DNA of 53,982 nucleotides, taken from positions 1 through 53,982 of the forward strand of contig NZ_JAFBCZ010000038.1 in the NCBI RefSeq assembly GCF_016907925.1, in the 5' to 3' direction. The translations under genes were made by a program, and so were the position numbers. The notes beneath the pieces are model-generated. The model ran no database searches. It was not told where the DNA came from and was given only the letters and a program-made list of their open reading frames with translations. The DNA is from Herpetosiphon giganteus. GTDB lineage: Bacteria; Chloroflexota; Chloroflexia; Chloroflexales; Herpetosiphonaceae. Shown in pieces: positions 8,696 through 16,700 of this stretch (position 1 is its first letter; each line of letters opens with the position of its first letter).

Positions 8696-8724
8696 TTGCG
8701 ATCTTACTCTAGTCCCGCTAGGAT
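8696..8724 (+). promoter_or_regulatory. Candidate promoter of cyclase-ATPase gene
   Basis: TTGCGA (8696-8701), a 17-base spacer and TAGGAT (8719-8724) lie in the divergent region between the carotenoid gene and the cyclase gene, 65 bases before the start codon. Confidence 0.45.
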
Positions 8725-8788
8725 GGATGCATTCATTCTAAGCTTAATCCACGTTCAGCGTTGATCGTTTGATAAAGGACGCACCTGC

Positions 8789-11700
8789 ATGGCCGCCAAT
8801 CCTCAGATCAGCAGTTTTCTGCCACGCTATGTCCTGCAACGGCTCATTGACGAGCAACAACTCCGCCAACCGCTGGCCGAAGATCAATTGGCTACGGTCT
8901 TGTTTGCCGATTTTTCTGGTTTCAGTCGGCTCAGCGAGCAATTTGCCTACGATCAAACCACGATCCTCGAATATATTTCCGATGTGCTCAACGATTCATT
9001 TAGCCAATTAATTGATACCGTGATTGCCCATGGCGGCGATGTGGTTAAATTCGCTGGCGATGCATTAATTGCCATTTGGATGGCCGATGATCTTGAGCAA
9101 CTGCGCCAAACAACTCAGCTTGCAGCCCAATGTGGCCTAGCGATTCAAGCAAGCTTCACCTTGCCAAGTGCTGCTGAACGCTTGGCAATTCGGGTGCAAA
9201 TTGGGGCTGGCTCAATTTCAAACTTTATCGTGGGCGGCGTGAATAATCATTGGGAACAGTTGATCAGTGGCGAGGCTTTGCTGCAAGTCCATTTGCTTGG
9301 CTCGCAAACCCATGCTGGCCAAGTCGTCATCTCGCCAGAAGCGCGCTCGTTGATTCGCGAGCAAGGCCAAGGCGAGGATTTACGCGCCCAAGCCTTTCGC
9401 TTAACTGGCTTAGTTGAAAATCTGCCCTTGCCTGAAATCAATCAGTCGCTGCCCAACTACCCAACTGAACAATTGACTCCGTTTATGCCAACTGCGGTGA
9501 TTGCGCGCATTAATGCAGGGTTGCACGAATGGCTGGCCGAATTGCGCCATCTGAGTGTGATGTTTATTAATGTGCCAGCCTTGAGCTTTTTCACCACCCT
9601 TGAGCAGGTGCAAGCAGCGATTAGCGCGTTGCAAACGGTTATTTTTCGCTACGAAGGCAGCATCGATAAATTATCGGTTGACGATAAAGGCGTGAGCTTG
9701 TTGGCGGCCTTTGGCTTGCCGCCGCTCTCACATCGCGATGATGCTGAACGCGCTGTGCGAGCTGCCCTCGAAGCCTCGACCGCACTGACCAAATTGAGCC
9801 TGACTCACACAATTGGCATTGCAACTGGCCCAGCCTTTTGTGGCGAAATTGGCAATAGCCAGCGGCGCGAATTTACCATGATTGGCGATGTGGTTAATCG
9901 GGCTGCGCGCTTGATGGAAGCCAATCTTGCGCCAATTTTATGCGACCAAACCACCGCCCAAGCTAGCCAACAGCAGGTGCGTTTTCAAGTATTGCCGCCA
10001 ATTATGATCAAAGGCAAAAGCCAGCCAATTACGATTTATCGCCCGCAACAAACCAATTATAGCCCCGACCAGATTCGGCCTCGGCGTTTGATTGGCCGCC
10101 GCCGTGAGCGTGGCCAGATTGAGCAGCTTTTTACCCAAGCTCTGCCCACAATCCAACATCTGATGCTCACTGGCGAGAGTGGCATGGGCAAATCGGCTTT
10201 GTTGTATGAGGCGGTCGAAATTGCCGAGCACTATGAGCGCCAAGCCTTGCTGATCACCAGCAGCAGCCTGCGCCAATCGGCCCAATATCCTGGCTGGCGC
10301 TTGTTGCTTGAGGCCTGTTTGGCGGTTGAGCAATGGCCACATCAAGCCAGCCAATGCTATCAATTAATTATTCAACGCTTGCAATTGCCCGACCAATTGG
10401 CCAAATCGGTGCAGCTGTTGCACGATGTTTTGGAATTACCTGGCCGTGCCGAAAGCAACGCCACGCTTGATCAAGCCCAACAAGTGCAAATCATTCATGA
10501 ATTAATTGGCCATGCACTCAGCCAACTCCATCAGCAAAAACCCTTGGTCTTGTGCATCGATAATTTGCAATGGTTTGATTCGCTGGCGCTCAACACGCTT
10601 GAGCAGCTCTTGCAACAACAGCCTGAGATTATTTTAATTACGACTGCACCGACCAAACTAGCAGGCCTTGCAGCCCAACAGCTTTTGCACTTGCAAGCGC
10701 TTGATCCAGTGGCTTGTATTGCGGTCGTCGCCCAATCGTTGGGCGTGCAGGCAATCCCACCAAGTGTGGCCGCGTTTATTAATCAACGGGCTGCTGGCCA
10801 TCCTTTGTGGAGCATCGAGCTTGCTCAGGCCTTGCGCAACGCTGGCATGATTCGGATCAACAACGGCATTTGCAAGCTTGATCAATTTAGCCAGCTTGAA
10901 AAACTCAATTTGCCAAGCACCATCCAAGGGGTGTTGGTCAGCAGGATTGACCAACTGCCTCCGCAGCCCCAATTGACGCTGAAAATCGCTAGCGTGATTG
11001 GCCATGAGTTTCAGGTGCAGCTGCTTGAGGCGATTTATCCGTTAGCCCACGAACGTGAGCATATTCCAGCTCACCTCGACTTGCTTGTGCAGCAAGGGTT
11101 TATTCACGAGGCCAGCGAGGGCTATCGATTTAGCCAAGCAATTATTCACGATGTAGCCTATTCGTTGTTGCTCTTTGGTCAACGGCGGGCTTTACACCGC
11201 GCGATTGCCGAGTGGTACGCCAGTGAACATCCGCATTTGGCCGAGGCTGGCAGCAGCCTTTTGGCCCACCACTGGAGCCATGCGATTGATCCAGATGAGC
11301 CAGAAAGCCGCCAGCCAGCGATTGAGGCCTTGCAACGGGCTGGTGAGCAAACGCTGCTGCGCTGTAGCTATCGCGAGGCAATTCCCTTTTTCGAGCGCGC
11401 CTTGCATTTGTTGGCAGTTGATGATGATTTTGCTGCTCAACAACAAATTGTGCGCATGCAATTCAATTTGAGCCAAGCCCGCTGGCGTTTGGGCGACCAC
11501 AGTATGGCCCTGACCAATTTGGATTCGGCGTTGGTAACCGCTCAACGGATTGGCGATGGCGTGGGTGAGGCCGATGTGCTCCGCCAATTTGGCAATATCG
11601 CCTATGTGCAAGGCGATTTGTACACCGCCCAACAACATTTTTCGGCCAGCGTCAATCGGGCGCGCCATGCCAACTACCACAGCGGGATTATTAGCGGGGT

Positions 11701-12184
11701 GAGCAATGTTGGGGTTGTGGCGTTTGCGCGGGGCGATTATCAGGTTGCGCGTGAAGCCTATCGCGAAGGCTTGGCAACCTCGCGCGAGCAAGGCCACGAT
11801 TTTGGCATCGCGGTCAACCAGCTTAATCTTGGTGGCTTGGCAATTGTTGAGCAAGCATGGGACGAAGCACGCCATTATCTTTATGAAGCGTTAAACTTGG
11901 GCTATACCAAACATATGACCTTAGTATGTTTACATAGTTTGGTTGCTTTGGCAGAATGGCGGTTAGCAACCAATCAAGCTGAAGCCAGCGCCAATTTGAT
12001 TCAGATCGTGCTGCATCACGAAGCAATTGATAGTGAAATCCATGCAGCGATCGATAAACTGAAACCACAGTTGATTCAAATTTTGGGTGAAACCCAATGG
12101 CTAATTTTGAGCCAGCGTCCAACCACGCCATTTGAGCAAATTATCCCAGCGATTGTGCAAGAATTGGCGACTGAACAGCACTAA
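8789..12184 (+). CDS. Soluble-adenylyl-cyclase-like protein: two cyclase domains, AAA ATPase, TPR
   Basis: A 1131-residue cytoplasmic protein with the architecture of soluble adenylyl cyclase. Cyclase domain C1 (about 30-190) has both metal aspartates, D41 in LFADFSGF and D91 in KFAGDA, but no Asn/Arg transition-state pair. C2 (about 245-410) lacks the first Asp (FINVPA) but has K294, T363, N370 and R374 in the spacing used for ATP selection and catalysis. The two domains together can build one active site. An AAA/STAND-type ATPase follows (Walker A GESGMGKS 462-469, Walker B VLCIDNLQWFD), then TPR-like helices from about 870. AAAGGA nine bases upstream supports the start. It probably makes cAMP; the signal is unknown. 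The Arg of the bicarbonate site was not found. Confidence 0.87.
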   Translation: MAANPQISSFLPRYVLQRLIDEQQLRQPLAEDQLATVLFADFSGFSRLSEQFAYDQTTILEYISDVLNDSFSQLIDTVIAHGGDVVKFAGDALIAIWMADDLEQLRQTTQLAAQCGLAIQASFTLPSAAERLAIRVQIGAGSISNFIVGGVNNHWEQLISGEALLQVHLLGSQTHAGQVVISPEARSLIREQGQGEDLRAQAFRLTGLVENLPLPEINQSLPNYPTEQLTPFMPTAVIARINAGLHEWLAELRHLSVMFINVPALSFFTTLEQVQAAISALQTVIFRYEGSIDKLSVDDKGVSLLAAFGLPPLSHRDDAERAVRAALEASTALTKLSLTHTIGIATGPAFCGEIGNSQRREFTMIGDVVNRAARLMEANLAPILCDQTTAQASQQQVRFQVLPPIMIKGKSQPITIYRPQQTNYSPDQIRPRRLIGRRRERGQIEQLFTQALPTIQHLMLTGESGMGKSALLYEAVEIAEHYERQALLITSSSLRQSAQYPGWRLLLEACLAVEQWPHQASQCYQLIIQRLQLPDQLAKSVQLLHDVLELPGRAESNATLDQAQQVQIIHELIGHALSQLHQQKPLVLCIDNLQWFDSLALNTLEQLLQQQPEIILITTAPTKLAGLAAQQLLHLQALDPVACIAVVAQSLGVQAIPPSVAAFINQRAAGHPLWSIELAQALRNAGMIRINNGICKLDQFSQLEKLNLPSTIQGVLVSRIDQLPPQPQLTLKIASVIGHEFQVQLLEAIYPLAHEREHIPAHLDLLVQQGFIHEASEGYRFSQAIIHDVAYSLLLFGQRRALHRAIAEWYASEHPHLAEAGSSLLAHHWSHAIDPDEPESRQPAIEALQRAGEQTLLRCSYREAIPFFERALHLLAVDDDFAAQQQIVRMQFNLSQARWRLGDHSMALTNLDSALVTAQRIGDGVGEADVLRQFGNIAYVQGDLYTAQQHFSASVNRARHANYHSGIISGVSNVGVVAFARGDYQVAREAYREGLATSREQGHDFGIAVNQLNLGGLAIVEQAWDEARHYLYEALNLGYTKHMTLVCLHSLVALAEWRLATNQAEASANLIQIVLHHEAIDSEIHAAIDKLKPQLIQILGETQWLILSQRPTTPFEQIIPAIVQELATEQH

Positions 12185-12338
12185 AACTGCTCTGCGAATG
12201 GCTTGATCGTGATGAAGCATTGCCGCCTGCAACCGCCAATTTGGGCCAAATTGTTAAGATCCCGTCAGCAAATGGTCTAGGCACGATCTACCAAACCCGT
12301 TACAATAGACGACGGTACGATCAAGAATAGAGGTATTT

Positions 12339-12701
12339 ATGCCGACGATTTTAGTGATTGAAGATATTCCTGACAATGCTGCTTTGGCGCGCCGAGTTTT
12401 GAATGCCTATGGCTATTCGGTGCTCGAAGCGGCTGATGCTGCCAGTGGCTTGGATATGGCGCTCGAACAACATCCCGACCTGATTTTGCTTGATTTGGGC
12501 TTGCCTGATGCCGATGGCCAAACAGTGGCTGGGGTATTGCGCGGTACGCCTGAAACCCAAAACATTCCGATTGTGGTTTTTACCGCTTGGCCCGAAGAAA
12601 CCGCCCGCCAAATGGTTCGTGCCTATGGATGTAACGGCTTTATTCGCAAACCGCTGTCAGTTGTTGATTTTGCTCAAGCGATTGCCAGTTACCTCTCCTA
12701 A
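12339..12701 (+). CDS. Single-domain response regulator receiver
   Basis: A 120-residue CheY-like receiver without an output domain. The acidic pair lies in VIEDIPDN, the phospho-accepting Asp in LILLDLGLPD (about residue 53), the Thr in VVFTAW and the Lys in FIRKPL. AGAGG precedes the ATG. It lies 154 bases after the cyclase gene and 26 bases before the GNAT gene. It could be a phosphate sink or protein-protein switch for one of the hybrid kinases. The partner kinase is unknown. Confidence 0.88.
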   Translation: MPTILVIEDIPDNAALARRVLNAYGYSVLEAADAASGLDMALEQHPDLILLDLGLPDADGQTVAGVLRGTPETQNIPIVVFTAWPEETARQMVRAYGCNGFIRKPLSVVDFAQAIASYLS

Positions 12702-12727
12702 ATAGGTTCCAGCTATCAAGGATCTAT

Positions 12728-13594
12728 ATGACAACAGATGGTTTTCACGATGGTTCGGCCATAGAGCTTACTCCCGCAGCCAGCTTTACCATTGATGAAT
12801 TGGTCGCAATTTATAACCAGACTCGGATCGATTATATTGTGCCAATGCCAATGAACAGCCAGCGGCTCGCTGAATATATTCGGTTATATGATGTTAACTT
12901 AGATGCCTCGTTTGTCGCCAAGGCCGATGGCGACATTATGGGCCTGGCAATGCTGGGCGTGCGCCGCGACCATGCCTGGGTTACCCGGCTGGGCGTGTTG
13001 CCCAATCGGCGCAAGGGTGGCATTGGCCGCGCCTTGATGATCGCAATGGTCGAAGCTGCGCGTCAGCATTGGCTTAAATATGTGCAGCTTGAAGTTATTT
13101 TGAATAACACGCCAGCGCATAAGCTTTTTTTGGCGCTCGGCTTTGAGGAAACCAACCAACTGCTGGTGATGCGGCGGCCTCCAGGCCCAGTCAAAATTCC
13201 CGCAGTTGGCTCGGTCGAATGGCTTGATTGGTCGCAATTGCAACGGCTCGTGCGCCAACAAGCGCAAGGCGTGCCATGGACCAACCAAGCTGATTCCTAT
13301 GACCATATGGCTATGGTCGAAGGGTGCCGCGTAAGTTTGCCCGATGGTGGCCGTGGTTGGTGCATTTTCCGTCGCCAACCGTTGGTCATGTCGCATATTC
13401 GGTTGCATACTGAAGCTGGCGATCCTGAGTCGGTTGGTTCAGCCTTGCTGAGCCATGTGCACCAACGTCATAGCCGCTTGGATACGCAAGCAGAAAATAT
13501 TTGCTGCGATGACCCACATTTGACCGCCTATACCAACCATGGCTATATCGAAGCCTTCCAACGAATTGAAATGCTATTAAACCTTATCCAATGA
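12728..13594 (+). CDS. GNAT-family N-acetyltransferase
   Basis: A 288-residue protein with an N-terminal GNAT fold. The acetyl-CoA pyrophosphate-binding motif RRKGGIGRAL lies at about residues 96-105, preceded by VTRLGVLPN, and is followed by the VQLEVILNNTPAHKLFLALGF core (given here in part). The C-terminal 130 residues form a second, weaker GNAT-like half, as in many tandem acetyltransferases. An AAGGA site precedes the start. The acceptor is unknown. Distance to the upstream receiver gene (26 bases) allows co-transcription. Confidence 0.84.
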   Translation: MTTDGFHDGSAIELTPAASFTIDELVAIYNQTRIDYIVPMPMNSQRLAEYIRLYDVNLDASFVAKADGDIMGLAMLGVRRDHAWVTRLGVLPNRRKGGIGRALMIAMVEAARQHWLKYVQLEVILNNTPAHKLFLALGFEETNQLLVMRRPPGPVKIPAVGSVEWLDWSQLQRLVRQQAQGVPWTNQADSYDHMAMVEGCRVSLPDGGRGWCIFRRQPLVMSHIRLHTEAGDPESVGSALLSHVHQRHSRLDTQAENICCDDPHLTAYTNHGYIEAFQRIEMLLNLIQ

Positions 13595-13681
13595 GCGGGT
13601 CAATAAATATCCCCCCCAAGTTGCAACATAAACGGGACTAAGGACAATCAGCAATAGCAGTCAATTTGGGTTGGAAATAGG

Positions 13682-13687
13682 TATAAT
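13682..13687 (+). promoter_or_regulatory. Possible -10 box of the giant kinase operon
   Basis: A perfect TATAAT stands about 95 bases before the kinase start, without a convincing -35 box. A perfect 10-base palindrome AGGTTAACCT follows at 13711-13720 inside the presumed leader and could be an operator. Confidence 0.35.
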
Positions 13688-13782
13688 CACACAATGCAGT
13701 TGTTCCCTTTAGGTTAACCTGCAACAACGGTTGGCAGCATTGTTCCCAAGCGCAAATTTGGCACAGTATACGAGGTAGGGTT

Positions 13783-16700
13783 ATGGCTAGTGGAATCTCG
13801 CATAGCACATTGAATAACATTCGGCTCAAGCGCATTCTTCGCTTTGGTATTTTTACCATGATTGTTGGCTTCATCATGGCAATTCCCTATGGCTTAGAAG
13901 CAGTGCGCGTGCCATCGTGGCAAAATTACATGAGCCTGATCAGCATTGTTGTGGCAACAATCGGTGGCTTGTGTGCAACGATCTCCGCCCGACAAGGCTG
14001 GCTGATCGCTGGGGCCTATAGTTTAATTATCGCGATTGCGGTTGCCACCTTTCCGAGCCAGCTCTTTATTGCTGAGTTTGGCTTTATGCTCTCGATTTTA
14101 AATGTCTTCTTTGTGCTGGTTATCTCGATCCAAACCCTCCCCGAACGCCATATTTTCCCAGTTATCTTGGGGATTATTAGCCTTGGCGTGATTGCAACCT
14201 TGCTCAAAACCTTCCTCAATATTCAAGAGGTTCGGGTTTCGGGCAATCAAGAAATTTATATGCCTGTGATGGCTATCGCAGCCATATTAATCTTGATTTT
14301 CTTTGTCTTTCGCGAATTTGGCACGCTCTCAATTCGCAATAAAATTCTGATCTCGTTTGTGCTGGTAACAACGCTGCCAATTGCGGTTATTTCGTTTATT
14401 ACCCTGCGCTCAACCAGAACGTCGCTGACCAACCAAGCCAATAGCCTGATTTTGGTCAACGCGACCAATATTGCCAACGAAATTGACGATTTTGTCAATC
14501 GGAATATCAACCGCGTCAGCGCACTCTCGCGGATTCCTGAACTCAGCGAATATTTGCTGGCCGCCGAACAAAACACCTTGGTTCCCGACCAAGATCGCGA
14601 TACCCGTAACTTGTTCCGCGCAGTTACCACCGAAAATAACGATACGCTCTCGGTTGCGTTGCTGAATAATCGCGGCATTGTCTTGGTCGATACCGTGCCA
14701 ACCAACGTTGGGGTCAACGATTCAGGCCTGTCGTATTATCAAAATGCGATTCGCACTGGCCAAAGCATTATTTCGCCAGTTACCTTCGGCAATGATAATT
14801 TGCCTTCAATTTATTTCAGTACGCCGGTGCGTAACCCGCAAAGCCAAGAAATTATCGGCGTTTTGCGGATTCGCTACAGCGCCAGCATTATTCAATCGCT
14901 GGTTGCGCGCAGCAACGACCGCGCTGGGCAAAACTCATTCGGGGTTGTGCTTGATGAATATGGCATGCGCATCGCCCAAGGCAGCGAATTAACCCTTTTG
15001 TATAAAATTGCCGATAGCTTGCAACCAGATGAAATTAAACGCTTGCAAGACGAACGGCGCTTGCAAAATATCAATGCATCCAACCTGCTTGTGCCATATC
15101 CAGCCTTGATTAATGCAATCAAGGGCGTGGTGCTCGATCCCCAAAGTACTGGTCAAGTGATCACGATTCCAAGCTCGGTTGCTGAAGAGCAAAAACCAGG
15201 CGATCCTGATCCTGAAGGCAACGATATTTATGCCTACACAGCGACCAAAACCGTGCAATGGCGGATTCTCTATCACCAAAGCGAATCGACCTTCTTAGCG
15301 CCAATTCGGCAATCTGAGCGTTCGACAACCTTGATTGTGTTGGTGCTTTTGGTTGGGATTAGTATGATCGCTGTCTTTGCAGCGCGCATTCTGACCACGC
15401 CAATTGAACGTTTGACCGCTTTTGTGGAGCGCTTCCGCGCTGGCGACTTATCAACCCGTGCGCCAGTAACCTCGCAAGACGAAATTGGCCAGCTCACGAC
15501 AACCTTTAATAGTATGTCGGAGCAGTTGGCCCAAACGCTGCAAGGCTTGCAACAACGCACAATCGCCTTGGAAACCTCCAACGAGGTCAGCCGCCGCCTC
15601 TCAACGATTTTGAATCCCAACCAATTGGTGTTGGAAGTGGTTGAGCAGCTCAAAAATACCTTCAACTACTATCACGCTCACATCTACTTGGTTGATCAAC
15701 AAACCAATGATTTTGTGATGATGGGTGGTACGGGGCAAGCAGGTCGCACGTTGTTGGCCCGCAATCACCGCATTCCGCAAGGTCGTGGTTTGGTTGGACG
15801 CGCCGCCAGCACCAAAGATGTGGTGTTGATTCCCGACGTGAGCAAAGAAGCAGGCTGGTTGGCAAACCCATTGCTACCCGAAACGAAGGCTGAAATTGCT
15901 GTGCCAATTATGCTGGGCGATGAAGTGCTCGGCGTGTTGGACGTACAAAATGCTGAAGTCAATTCGTTGACCAACGATGACGCAACCTTGCTTCAATCGA
16001 TTGCAGCCCAAGTGGCGGTTGGGTTGGAAAATGCCCAATCGTTCGAAGAAATCAATCGCACTCAAGAACTGCTGCGGATTCGTGAACGCGCAATCACCGC
16101 TAGTAATGACGGGATTGTAATTGTTGATCCCTATCAGTTTGATATGCCAGTGGTGTATGTCAACCCAGCCTTCGAGCGGATTACTGGCTATACGCCTGAA
16201 GATGTGCTTGGCAAAAATTGCCGTTTCTTGCAAGGCGATGATAGCGACCAACAAGGCTTGCGCGAATTACGTCATGCCATTCGTGAAAAACGCGCTACGC
16301 GTGTGTTGTTGCGCAACTATCGCAAAGATGGCACGTTGTTCTGGAACGAACTCGACATCAACCCAGTCTTTGATGAAAACGGCGAGTTGATCAACTTTAT
16401 CGGCGTTCAACAAGATGTTAGCGAGCGGGTTGAGGCCCAACAAGCCTTGCAAGAATCCTTAGGCTTCCAGCAAACCATGCTTGATAGCGCCAACTATATG
16501 ATTATTGCAACCTCGCTCGATGGCAAAATTACCTCGTTCAACCGCACTGCCGAGCAAATGCTTGGTTATGAGGCTCACGAAGTTATTGGCCAGAATCTGC
16601 TTGACTTAGCCAATGATCCTGGAGAAGTTGAGCAATTTACCAATCAATTGCGTAAGCAAACAGGCATGACCTTGAGCAACCACGATGCCTTGGTCTATGA

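Noticed and set aside
8789-9400. Bicarbonate sensing by the cyclase
   Set aside because: The Lys of the bicarbonate site is present (K87), but no Arg could be placed at the second position, so the claim is not supported.
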